A DNA stretch of 64,000 nt from Streptomyces sp. ISL-1. Lineage in GTDB: Bacteria > Actinomycetota > Actinomycetes > Streptomycetales > Streptomycetaceae. Location of the stretch: the NCBI RefSeq assembly GCF_018614585.1, contig NZ_JAGGOI010000007.1, positions 470,131 through 534,130 of the forward strand. The letters run 5' to 3'. A program made the position numbers and the translations under genes. The notes under the pieces were generated by a model. It saw only the letters and a program-made list of their open reading frames with translations. It did not search any database and was not told where the DNA came from. How positions within the stretch are numbered: position 1 is the stretch's first letter; every line of letters starts with the position of its first letter. Below, in pieces: positions 1-7,321 of the stretch.

Positions 1-278
1 GCGCCACTGTCAACGTGGGCTGCAATGTCTTCCAGGGGCGGGGCCTTGGGGTAGACCCTGCCGGGACCGTTCTCGCAGGCGTCCCAGGGGTCGCTTTCCC
101 GGGAGGTGAACGTGAAGGGTGGCCCACTGACTTTCTTCGGCGCTTCCGACCCGTTGCGGTTGTTGCTGTTTCCGTCTCCGCATACCGAGGAGTCGTTGCA
201 CTCATTGTGCGAACAGCCCAGAAGTACAGGACCGGCGCAGATGGCCAGGCCGCAGAGTAGAGCGATGGGCCGCTTCAT
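1..278 (-). CDS. Small secreted lipoprotein, C-terminus cut by window edge
   Basis: About 92 residues are visible. The start ATG (278-276) overlaps the stop of the upstream gene in an ATGA arrangement, so the two are translationally coupled. The N-terminus MKRPIALLCGLAICAGPVLLG is a lipoprotein signal peptide followed by the lipobox Cys (LLG-C), so the mature protein should be lipid-anchored outside the membrane. Just after the Cys comes a Cys/Asn-rich stretch, NECNDSSVCGDGNSNN, which closely resembles one in the upstream gene product. Further on are TFTSRESDPWDACENGPG and a Pro-rich segment. No family is recognised and no enzymatic motif is visible. The reading frame is open to position 1, so the gene continues outside the window. 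Confidence 0.7.
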   Translation of the reverse strand, partial: MKRPIALLCGLAICAGPVLLGCSHNECNDSSVCGDGNSNNRNGSEAPKKVSGPPFTFTSRESDPWDACENGPGRVYPKAPPLEDIAAHVDSG

Positions 279-481
279 CTTCCACTTTCCTGGGGTGCCG
301 GGTCGGTTACAACTCCATTGTTATTGTTGTTGTTGTTTTCGTGACCGCACACGGTGTGACCAGAGCACTCGTTGCGGTCCCCGCCGATGGTGTCCGTGGC
401 CCACACCGCGCCGACGATGGCGACTGCCGCGGCGATGATCGCGAGTAACACCCGCGTTCGCTGAGTCCCGTTCATGGTCAT
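275..481 (-). CDS. Small membrane-anchored or secreted Asn-rich protein
   Basis: A 68-residue protein. I chose the ATG at 481 because GGGGGA lies three bases upstream; the longer reading from 550 adds residues with no sense of a signal peptide. Residues 8-27 (RTRVLLAIIAAAVAIVGAVW) form one hydrophobic helix, either a signal anchor or an uncleaved signal, with no lipobox Cys. The short exported part holds NECSGHTVCGHE followed by seven consecutive Asn encoded by an AAC/AAT run, then a short polar tail. The NEC-x4-VCG motif recurs in the next gene, which starts inside this gene's stop codon. The pair looks like an operon of related small exported proteins. The function is unknown. Confidence 0.6.
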   Translation of the reverse strand: MTMNGTQRTRVLLAIIAAAVAIVGAVWATDTIGGDRNECSGHTVCGHENNNNNNNGVVTDPAPQESGR

Positions 482-1139
482 GATTCCCCCTGCCGTCGGC
501 AGACGCTGGTGAAGGTCCTGCAGCGCCCCAGTATCTCCGTCCCTCGCCACTAGTGGGAGGATTTTCCCCAGATCATGGGAGATGAGTGGGTAACCCGCCT
601 ATGGGGGACTCGGTTTGGCGGAGGGGCGCGGCCGTGTACCCCTTCTCGGCGACCGAGGTCCGCTGAGGTGCTTCGGTATTACCCGACAGGGACGAGCGCG
701 ACCGGCGGCGGTACGCGATGCTCACCACTGTCGACATCGACCCGGTGCATCTCGCAGCGCACGGAGTCGACGCCGGGGATCTCTGTCGCCTCACGATTGA
801 CACCGGGACACAACTCCTGCATCCAGGCGACCGCTTGGTTCAGCAGAGTGTGTGCCCGTGCCTCGGGGTGGCGGAGCGGTCCGTTCGGCGATGTCCTGCC
901 CTCAGGCGGTGTACGTGGGCCGACGGTTCGTGTACGCGGGCGTGCCCGGTCGCCGCCCGAAATCCGACGTGCGGCAGGGTGTGTTCGGGGAGTTCCTGGG
1001 AGTCGCCCGGCGTCGCTTCCCCGCGACCATGACCCACAGGTGGACCTGACCCGGGCGCCCTGGCTTCCACGCGGCGGCACATCACAACCTCGTGACCTCG
1101 GTCGGGAACAAACCACTTCGGTCCGTAGTTCCGCAGGTC
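482..1139. other. Long gap with a possible degenerate gene remnant
   Basis: No convincing intact gene is found in this 650-base stretch. On the minus strand, the segment from about 870 down to 679 reads as a plausible protein C-terminus (LLNQAVAWMQELCPG, then IPGVDSVRCEMHRVDVD) ending in TAA. The same frame upstream turns into low-complexity Arg/Pro-rich residues without a credible start or ribosome-binding site. It may be the 3' end of a decayed or frameshifted gene. The promoters of the small lipoprotein operon (reading left) and of the PhzF gene (reading right) must also lie here, but I cannot place them confidently. Confidence 0.3.
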
Positions 1140-2006
1140 ATGACGACCAAGCACGAAGTCCTGCGCTACACCGCCTTTTCCGGCGACCCCGAAGGAGGCA
1201 ACCCCGCCGGGGTCGTCCTCGATGCCTCAGGACTCGGGGACGCCGACATGCTCTTCATCGCCGCCGACCTCGGGTACAGCGAGTCCGCGTTCCTTTCCGC
1301 GCCGCCCGAAGGGCTCGCGGGGGAGGCCGGACGGGCATTCACCGTCCGGTACTTCAGCCCCAAGGCGGAGGTGCCGTTCTGCGGTCACGCCACGGTCGCC
1401 ACGGCCATCGCCCTCGGCGAGCGCATCGGTACGGGCGACATGGTGTTCGCCACGCGCGCGGGGACGGTGCCGGTGACGGTGAGCGAGGAGAGCGGGGCGC
1501 TGCGGGCCACGCTCACCACGGTCGAGCCGCACACCGAGGACATCGCGGACACCGACCTCGCCGAGGCACTGGCGGCGCTGGACTGGCCGGCCGCCGATCT
1601 GGATCCCGCGCTGCCGCCCCGTATCGCCTTCGCCGGAGCCCGGCATCTGGTACTCGCTGCCGCGACCCGTAAGCGGCTGGCGGATCTGGCGTACGACTTC
1701 GAACGTCTGGAAGCGGTGATGCGCCGCCTCGATCTGACCACGGTGCAGTTGGTGTGGCGGGAGTCGGCGAACGTCTTCCATGTGCGCGACCCGTTCCCGG
1801 TGGGCGGCGTCGTCGAGGACCCGGCGACGGGAGCGGCGGCAGGCGCGTTCGGCGCGTACGCGCGGGAAATCGGTCTGGTTCCCGAGGCGGCGGTCCTCAC
1901 CCTCCACCAGGGCGAGGACATGGGCCGCCCGGGGGTGCTGACCGTGGAACTGCGCGAGGGGGACATGCGGGTGCGGGTGAGCGGGACAGGCACACGGATT
2001 GCCTGA
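1140..2006 (+). CDS. PhzF-family isomerase/epimerase
   Basis: A 288-residue protein of the PhzF/YddE family, which has two diaminopimelate epimerase-like halves. Visible family marks are GGNPAGVV near the N-terminus, GYSESAFL with the Glu that acts as general acid/base in PhzF, FCGHATVATA in the middle, and DPATGAAAGAFGAY in the C-terminal half. PhzF itself isomerises dihydro-3-hydroxyanthranilate in phenazine synthesis, but there are no phenazine genes nearby, so the substrate here is unknown. The ATG at 1140 is preferred; an in-frame GTG at 1092 would add 16 residues upstream of the conserved start. The gene stands alone and converges on the methyltransferase gene at 2090-2836. Confidence 0.85.
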   Translation: MTTKHEVLRYTAFSGDPEGGNPAGVVLDASGLGDADMLFIAADLGYSESAFLSAPPEGLAGEAGRAFTVRYFSPKAEVPFCGHATVATAIALGERIGTGDMVFATRAGTVPVTVSEESGALRATLTTVEPHTEDIADTDLAEALAALDWPAADLDPALPPRIAFAGARHLVLAAATRKRLADLAYDFERLEAVMRRLDLTTVQLVWRESANVFHVRDPFPVGGVVEDPATGAAAGAFGAYAREIGLVPEAAVLTLHQGEDMGRPGVLTVELREGDMRVRVSGTGTRIA

Positions 2007-2089
2007 CGAGGGCGGGCCGCCCTGCTGGGGCCCGCGAGCCGCCGACCGGCTCGGGCACCGTGTGCCGTGGATGCGACAGGCCAGGCGAT

Positions 2090-2836
2090 TCACCGGTCGG
2101 CGGGCTTCTCCCAGATCGAGACGTGCTGGCGACTCTCGCTGGTGAAGGCCTCCCGCGTCCATCCGTCCCACCGGTCGCGCAGCCCTAGCCCTGCGAGCTG
2201 TGCCATCAAGTCGAGTTCCGCCGGCCACACGTACCGGAACGGGATTGACCTGTACTCTCCGCGGCCGTCGATGACCTCAACGTAGTTCGAACTCATCGCC
2301 TGGGTGGCCACGTCGTAGGCGTCGAACGCCCACCGCGTCGGGCTCACATGGAATGGCACGATGTTCTGCCCGGCCGGGAGCTTTCTCAGGTCGGGAACCA
2401 TGACCTCGATGACGAAACAGCCTCCGGGTTCGAGATGAGCCGCGACGTTGCGGAAGCAGGCCACCTGCGCCGCCTGTGTCGTCAGGTTCATGATCGTGTT
2501 GAAGACCAGATAGGCGAGCGAGAACTTCCCGTCCACCTTCGTTGTCGCGAAGTCGCCGATCGTGACTCCGATCGCGCTGCCGCCGCCTGGCTTGGCGCGC
2601 ATCCGGGCAACCATCGCCCGTGACACGTCGATGCCGTGAACCGGGACTCCCTGATGGGCCAGCGGCAACGCGATACGTCCTGTCCCGATGCCCAGCTCAA
2701 GGGCCCGGCCGTCGCCGGCCAGCTCCGCCAGAACGCCGACCGCCGTATCTACGACGTTCGGAGTGAACATGTCTGCCGACGACTCGTCGTACGCAGCCGC
2801 AACGTGCTCTCCGAAGTAGCCGTCCCCATCGTCCAT
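2090..2836 (-). CDS. Class I SAM-dependent methyltransferase
   Basis: A 248-residue methyltransferase. The SAM-binding motif I is ALELGIGTGRIALPLA near residue 55, followed by the acidic end of strand 2 (HGIDVSRAMVARM) and a later DFATT..FSLAYLVFNTIMNL stretch. The substrate is unknown; the family includes small-molecule and biosynthetic N/O/C-methyltransferases. The start was set at the ATG at 2836, just before the conserved MDDGDGYFGEHVAAAYDESS. No ribosome-binding site is seen, but TACGGT ends seven bases before this ATG, which would suit a leaderless transcript. A longer in-frame reading to 2953 lacks family similarity at its N-terminus. Confidence 0.8.
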   Translation of the reverse strand: MDDGDGYFGEHVAAAYDESSADMFTPNVVDTAVGVLAELAGDGRALELGIGTGRIALPLAHQGVPVHGIDVSRAMVARMRAKPGGGSAIGVTIGDFATTKVDGKFSLAYLVFNTIMNLTTQAAQVACFRNVAAHLEPGGCFVIEVMVPDLRKLPAGQNIVPFHVSPTRWAFDAYDVATQAMSSNYVEVIDGRGEYRSIPFRYVWPAELDLMAQLAGLGLRDRWDGWTREAFTSESRQHVSIWEKPADR

Positions 2837-2996
2837 CGTCCAGACCGTACTGCGTATGTCCTTGCAGAGCGTGCGAATTTCAGGCTGCTCGGACCGTGAA
2901 GGCGTGCGGGACGGTGCGCTTGGGAGCGCACAGCCCTGCCCTGTGGACGACAACAGGTGGACCAGAGCAATGGACGGTCACCGTCGCCCGCCACGG

Positions 2997-3587
2997 TCAG
3001 CCCGGTTGGCGTAGTCCTGCGACGAGGAGCTCGACCAGTCGGCGTGCGTCGTAGCGGGGGTCGCTGTCGGCGCCGATGCAGAGGTTTCCGACGCCGCGCA
3101 TGAGTTGGTAGGCGTTGAGGTCGGAGCGGATCTCACCGGAGGCGGCGGCAGCGTCGAGGAGTTGGGTGCACACCGGCAGGAGGCGGTCGAGGAAGTAGGC
3201 GTGCAGCGTTTCGAAGTCGGCGTTGTCGGTCTGCAGCGCGGCCGCGAGGCCGTGCTTGGTGACCAGGAAGTCGACGAAGAGGTCGATCCACCGTCCGAGG
3301 GCGGCGTGAGGTGTCGGGCTGGTCGCCAGCAGGGCCGGGCCGGCCTCGGCGCAGGCGTCGACCTGGTGGCGGTAGACGGCGATGACGAGGTCCGCCCGGG
3401 TGGGGAAGTGGCGGTAGATCGTGCCCATCCCGACGTCGGCCTTGGCCGCGATGTCGCGTACCGGCGCTTCCACGCCCGACGTGACGAAGACCGCGGCGGC
3501 CGCATCCAGCAAGGTCTGCCGGTTGCGCCGGGCGTCCTTGCGCTTGGACCCGGCTGCGCTTCCCGCGCCCTGGCCGCTGTCGTTCAC
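2997..3587 (-). CDS. TetR-family transcriptional regulator
   Basis: A 196-residue regulator. The N-terminal helix-turn-helix occupies about residues 20-66 (TLLDAAAAVFVTSGVEAPVRDIAAKADV followed by GMGTIYRHFPTRADLV), and the rest is an all-helical ligand-binding domain. The GTG start at 3587 is set by AAGGAG seven bases upstream. It is divergent from an alpha/beta hydrolase gene (3809), and the gap between them carries two 15-bp palindromes. By analogy with the family it probably represses both itself and the hydrolase until a small ligand, perhaps the hydrolase's substrate, binds. The ligand cannot be read from the sequence. Confidence 0.9.
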   Translation of the reverse strand: MNDSGQGAGSAAGSKRKDARRNRQTLLDAAAAVFVTSGVEAPVRDIAAKADVGMGTIYRHFPTRADLVIAVYRHQVDACAEAGPALLATSPTPHAALGRWIDLFVDFLVTKHGLAAALQTDNADFETLHAYFLDRLLPVCTQLLDAAAASGEIRSDLNAYQLMRGVGNLCIGADSDPRYDARRLVELLVAGLRQPG

Positions 3588-3620
3588 CGCGGTGCTCCTT
3601 CCGTGACTGTACTTGCAAAG

Positions 3621-3659
3621 CGGAACACGGCTCCGTATCGTTAACGGAGCGAGGTTCCG
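3621..3659. promoter_or_regulatory. Candidate TetR operator: two 15-bp palindromes
   Basis: CGGAACACGGCTCCG (3621-3635) and CGGAGCGAGGTTCCG (3645-3659) are each near-perfect 15-bp palindromes. They are symmetric to each other about position 3640, with centres 24 bp apart. They lie in the divergent gap between the TetR gene and the hydrolase gene. Paired sites like this are typical of TetR dimers binding cooperatively. The 13-mer CTTGCAAAGCGGA at 3612-3624, which runs into the first palindrome, recurs at 5882-5894. Confidence 0.7.
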
Positions 3660-3808
3660 TTTTGCTCATGATGTCAGAACAGGGGCCCGGCAACCAATCC
3701 GCGCATCGTCGTCATCGCGCCCCTCCCCGCTCGACCCGGCACTGCGGCGCCGCTGACCGCCGGGCCCACCACACCAACCACGCCAAGAAACTGAACGGGA
3801 GCACTCCC

Positions 3809-4753
3809 ATGCCCGACTCGAACATCGCGAACGCGCAGAAGATCACGAGTGCGCCCACTGCGATCGTGTCCGCGAAGCCGGTCGTACTGTCGGCCCCTGG
3901 CCGCGGTGAGGACCTCCAGGTCCGCGTGTCCGCGCCCGTGACCGGCAGCGACCTGCCCATCATCGTCTTCTCGCACGGCTTCGGCTGGTCGATGGACGGC
4001 TACGCCCCGCTGGCGGACTTCTGGGCTGCCCGCGGCTTCGTGGTCCTGCAGCCCACCCATCTCGACTCAAGGATCCTCAACCTCCCTGCCGACGACCCCC
4101 GTACGTCGCGGATCTGGCGCTTCCGGATCGAGGACATCAAGCGCGTCCTCGACGAGCTTGATGTCCTGGAAGCTTCCGTGCCGGGCCTCAGTGGGCGCCT
4201 CGACCGCAGCCGCATCGCTGTGGCCGGCCACTCCTGGGGGGCCCAGACGGCGAGCGCGCTGCTGGGCGCGCGAGTTCTCGACTCCGACGGCGTTCCCGGG
4301 GAGGACATGTCCGACCGGCGTGTCAAGGCGGGCGTGCTGCTCGCCCTGACCGGCCGCGGCGGCGGCGACCTGACTCCATTCGCCGTCGAGAACCTCCCCT
4401 TCATGAACCCGTCCTTCGACGACATGACCACGCCGGCTCTCGTCGTCGCCGGGGACCATGACCAGTCCGCGCTGTCCACTCGGGGGCCGGACTGGTTCAC
4501 CGACCCCTACTTCCTCAGCCCGGGAAGCAAGAGCCTGCTCACGCTGTTCGGGGCAGGGCACTCGCTCGGCGGCATCCCCGGGTACAACGTCGCGGAAACG
4601 ACGGACGAGAGCCCCGATCGAGTCGCTCTGATCCAGCAGCTCACCTGGGCCTACCTGCGCAGCGCCCTCTACCCCGAGGACACCAGCTGGCAGGCGGCAC
4701 GCTCCGCACTGGAGGAAGACCCTCACCCGCTGGGGAAGCTGCAGAGCAAGTAA
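3809..4753 (+). CDS. Alpha/beta-hydrolase, possible esterase
   Basis: A 314-residue alpha/beta-hydrolase. The oxyanion region is IIVFSHGFGWSMDGY, the nucleophile elbow is GHSWGAQ (Ser in GxSxG), the acid is probably the Asp in VVAGDHDQSAL, and the catalytic His is in FGAGHSLGG. The layout resembles the chlorophyllase/dienelactone-hydrolase-like esterases of actinomycetes; the true substrate is unknown. No signal peptide is seen, so it is cytoplasmic. The ATG at 3809 was chosen because GGGAG lies seven bases upstream; the open frame extends back to 3662 but reads through the operator region and gives an Arg/His-rich, unconserved N-terminus. It is probably regulated by the divergent TetR protein (2997-3587). 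Confidence 0.85.
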   Translation: MPDSNIANAQKITSAPTAIVSAKPVVLSAPGRGEDLQVRVSAPVTGSDLPIIVFSHGFGWSMDGYAPLADFWAARGFVVLQPTHLDSRILNLPADDPRTSRIWRFRIEDIKRVLDELDVLEASVPGLSGRLDRSRIAVAGHSWGAQTASALLGARVLDSDGVPGEDMSDRRVKAGVLLALTGRGGGDLTPFAVENLPFMNPSFDDMTTPALVVAGDHDQSALSTRGPDWFTDPYFLSPGSKSLLTLFGAGHSLGGIPGYNVAETTDESPDRVALIQQLTWAYLRSALYPEDTSWQAARSALEEDPHPLGKLQSK

Positions 4754-4958
4754 GCGGGTCTCGCTGCCGCGCACTGCCTCCCGCAGCGCAGGGCGGGAGG
4801 CGGTGTGCGGCACAGCGACGGCCGCGATGAGCCCGCACAAGGCGCCGCGCATCCGGCGGGAAGCGCCGGACACCGCCCAGGCAGCAAGCTGAGTTGCAGT
4901 AAATCCAGGCCAGTCGGCTCTGCGAACTCACCGTTAGGGAGCCGTCGTCCCGCACGAG

Positions 4959-4984
4959 TTGTTTAACTGACTTGTTTGACTGAC
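4959..4984. repeat. 13-bp tandem repeat in promoter of the methyltransferase gene
   Basis: TTGTTTAACTGAC (4959-4971) is followed directly by TTGTTTGACTGAC (4972-4984), with one mismatch, ending four bases before the next ATG. The first copy lies in the short palindrome AGTTGTTTAACT. The position suggests a regulator site or a promoter element over the translation start region. The rest of the gap from 4754 shows nothing else. Confidence 0.5.
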
Positions 4985-4988
4985 GCCC

Positions 4989-5765
4989 ATGACCTCATCC
5001 GCATTTGAGACTGTCACCCCCGACCCGATCACCTACCTCGATCGGGTCGCCGCGACGGACCTGGGCCGCTCTTACAAGAGCCGCATGCTCGACGAACTCG
5101 AAATCGGTCCCGGACAGACGGTGCTCGACCTCGGCTGCGGCCCCGGCACCGATCTCAGCACACTTGCCGAGGCTGTCACCGCGACAGGCACGGTGATCGG
5201 CGTCGACCACGACCAGGACACGGTCGACGCCGCCAGGGACCGCACGGCCAAGCAGAGCGCCGTGACCGTCCGGCTCGGCGACGTCCATGATCTGCCACTG
5301 CCGGACCACACTGCCGACCGAGCCCGCACCGACCGGGTTCTGCAACACGTCGCCGACCCTGCTCAAGCGCTCCGCGAAGTCCGGCGCGTGCTCCGCCCCG
5401 GCGGACGGCTCGTCATGGGCGAACCGGACTGGAGCACCCTGACTGTCGACCATCCGGACAGCGGCCTGTCGCGCGCCTATACCCAGTACGTTACGGACGA
5501 GGTCGTCCGCAACGCTCGCATCGGCAGTCAGCTCGCTCGACTTGCAGCAGGTGCCGGATTCGCGGTGCCCGCGGTCATTACGGTCACACCCGTCTTCCGA
5601 GATGCCCAGGCCGCCGACAAGATACTTGGCCTGGAGCGCACCACACGCCGCGCCGTCGCCGCCGGATACCTCACCGAGGAAGCGGCACGACGCTGGCTGG
5701 ACCACCTCGCAGGCGGCCCTTTCCTCGCAGCTGTGACGTTCTACATCGTCGTGGCCGAGTCGTAG
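4989..5765 (+). CDS. UbiE/Coq5-type SAM methyltransferase
   Basis: A 258-residue class I methyltransferase. Motif I is VLDLGCGPGTDLSTLA near residue 45, and strand 2 ends in GVDHDQDTVDAA. The adenine-binding acidic motif is GDVHDLPLPD. The later motifs are ADRARTDRVLQHVADPAQAL and RVLRPGGRLVMGEPDW, the latter characteristic of the Methyltransf_11 group. The substrate is unknown. The gene stands alone between the hydrolase gene and the next operon. The ATG follows a tandem 13-bp repeat, and no good ribosome-binding site is visible, which makes a leaderless or weakly translated message possible. Confidence 0.85.
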   Translation: MTSSAFETVTPDPITYLDRVAATDLGRSYKSRMLDELEIGPGQTVLDLGCGPGTDLSTLAEAVTATGTVIGVDHDQDTVDAARDRTAKQSAVTVRLGDVHDLPLPDHTADRARTDRVLQHVADPAQALREVRRVLRPGGRLVMGEPDWSTLTVDHPDSGLSRAYTQYVTDEVVRNARIGSQLARLAAGAGFAVPAVITVTPVFRDAQAADKILGLERTTRRAVAAGYLTEEAARRWLDHLAGGPFLAAVTFYIVVAES

Positions 5766-5886
5766 CCGCAACCGAGCCGACACCAGACCGGAACCGACCC
5801 ACCCGCGAGCACAGAGAGCAACCAACCCGCCTGCACTCACCGCGAACTCGCGTGCTGGTCGCGGTACCGGCCGCGCTCAGGCTTGC

Positions 5887-5939
5887 AAAGCGGACCGGCA
5901 GTCCATATGCTCAATCTATACGGACTGTCGGTCCGCTTT
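5887..5939. promoter_or_regulatory. Candidate TetR operator pair upstream of SnoaL operon
   Basis: An 18-bp arm (5887-5904, AAAGCGGACCGGCAGTCC) is repeated in inverted form at 5922-5939 with one mismatch. Inside, CGGACTGTCGGTCCG (5921-5935) is a 15-bp near-perfect palindrome, and 5891-5905 is a related imperfect one; their centres are 30 bp apart. This looks like two TetR operators flanking a promoter. The operon downstream ends with a TetR gene (8667-9281), the natural candidate for binding here. The remaining gap sequence to 6059 holds no gene. Confidence 0.7.
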
Positions 5940-6059
5940 CATTCGGGTGCCCGCCACGAGGAACCGCCGCTACTGGATGTATCGAGCTTCTCGTGACGAC
6001 AGGCCGTAATCCGACGGGCCGGGATCGCTGTGTCCTCGAGCAGAACGGAAGCCTTGATC

Positions 6060-6485
6060 ATGACAATCCCCATGGCACCCGCGGAGCTGTACCGCCACGG
6101 ACTGCAACTGCTGCTGGAGAAGAACATCCCCGCCTGGGTGGACCTGTGGGACGAGGACGGCGTCCTGGAGTTCCCCTTCGCACCCCAGGGCTGGCCCGAG
6201 CGGCTGGAGGGCCGGCAGGCCATCGCGGACTACATGCGCCACTACCCCGACCACGTCGACGTCCACGACTTCCCCGACGTGAAGATCCACCAGACCACCG
6301 TCCCCGAGACGATCGTGGTGGAGATGCGCGGGGTCGGCCGCCTGGTGGAGACCGACAGCCCCTTCGACATGACCTATATCGCCGTGGTCACGGTCAAGGA
6401 CGGGCTCATCACCTCCTACCGCGACTACTGGAATCCCCTCGCCGTTCAGCAGCCCGGCGCCGACTTCGTAGGAGCGAACCGATGA
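6060..6485 (+). CDS. SnoaL-like (NTF2 fold) protein
   Basis: A 141-residue single-domain protein of the SnoaL/ketosteroid-isomerase-like fold. Typical features are YRHGLQLLLEKNIPAWVDLWDEDG at the start (helix then acidic turn), VLEFPFAP, a central GRQAIADYMR helix and the end strand KDGLITSYRDYWNPLA. Members act as small-molecule isomerases, cyclases or hydrolases, or bind ligands without catalysis; the role here is unknown. The ATG at 6060 is preferred, with GGAA nine bases upstream. Its stop overlaps the start of the next gene (ATGA), so it is the first gene of an operon with the NmrA-like and hydrolase genes, and is probably repressed from the palindromes at 5887-5939. Confidence 0.8.
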   Translation: MTIPMAPAELYRHGLQLLLEKNIPAWVDLWDEDGVLEFPFAPQGWPERLEGRQAIADYMRHYPDHVDVHDFPDVKIHQTTVPETIVVEMRGVGRLVETDSPFDMTYIAVVTVKDGLITSYRDYWNPLAVQQPGADFVGANR

Positions 6486-7321
6486 ACGCCACCAGCGCTA
6501 CTTTGGTCATCGGGGCCAGCGGCACCACCGGCCGCCGTGTCGCCGCCGGGCTGATCGCCGAGCGCCACCGCGTCAAGGCCGCCTGCCGGAGCGCCACCCC
6601 GGTGGACGGCGCGCAGGCTGTCCGCTTCGACTGGAACGAGCCCGCGACCTGGGCCGAGGCCCTCGACGGCGTCGACCGCGTCTACCTCGTCCCGCCGATC
6701 GGCTCCTCGGACCCGGCCACGGTCATGCTGCCCTTCCTGCGCCAGGCCCGCGCGGCAGGCGTGCACCGCGCGGTACTGCTCAGCTCATCGGCGATCCCCG
6801 CGGGCGGTCCGGCGGTGGGACAGGTCCACCAGGTCTTGCCCGGCCTGTTCGAGCAGTGGGCGGTGCTGCGGCCCTCGTGGTTCATGCAGAACTTCACCGG
6901 CTCCACCCCCCACGCGCGCAGCATCCGCGAGGACGGCGCCATCCTGACGGCCTCGGGAGACGGCCGCGTCGGATTCGTCGACGCGGAGGACATCGCCGCC
7001 GTCGCCGTACGCGCCCTGACCGACGAACAGGCCCCCAACACCGACCTGGTACTCACCGGGCCGCAGACACTGAGCTACGACGACGTCGCCGCGACCATCA
7101 CCGAGGTCACCGGTCGGCCCGTGGTGCACCGGCATCTGACCTTTGAACAGCTGCGCGACCGCTGGGCGGCCGAGATACCGCTGGAGTTCGCCACCATGCT
7201 GGCCGGCATGGACCGCGCCATCGCCGACGGGGCCGAGGACCGCACCTCGGACACCGTCCAGCGCCTCACCGGCCGCCCCCCGGGCACTTTCCGCGCCTTC
7301 GTCGAAAGGGAGGCGGCATGA
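6482..7321 (+). CDS. NmrA-like NAD(P)-binding protein
   Basis: A 279-residue atypical short-chain dehydrogenase of the NmrA/NAD(P)H azoreductase type. The dinucleotide motif GASGTTGRRVAAGL is at the N-terminus, Arg-rich residues follow strand 2 as expected for NADP, and later the protein has VYLVPPIG, HRAVLLSSSAIP and the substrate-side RPSWFMQNF. Classical SDR Tyr-x3-Lys is not obvious, which is normal for this group of redox sensors and reductases. The start overlaps the SnoaL stop and the stop overlaps the next start (both ATGA), so the three genes are translationally coupled. Confidence 0.85.
   Translation: MNATSATLVIGASGTTGRRVAAGLIAERHRVKAACRSATPVDGAQAVRFDWNEPATWAEALDGVDRVYLVPPIGSSDPATVMLPFLRQARAAGVHRAVLLSSSAIPAGGPAVGQVHQVLPGLFEQWAVLRPSWFMQNFTGSTPHARSIREDGAILTASGDGRVGFVDAEDIAAVAVRALTDEQAPNTDLVLTGPQTLSYDDVAATITEVTGRPVVHRHLTFEQLRDRWAAEIPLEFATMLAGMDRAIADGAEDRTSDTVQRLTGRPPGTFRAFVEREAA

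Noticed and set aside
1092..1139. GTG start for the PhzF-like gene
   Set aside because: It would add 16 residues before the conserved family start; the ATG at 1140 fits the family better.
3662..3808. Longer N-terminus for the alpha/beta-hydrolase
   Set aside because: The extension is Arg/His-rich, begins next to the operator palindromes, and the ATG at 3809 has a good ribosome-binding site.
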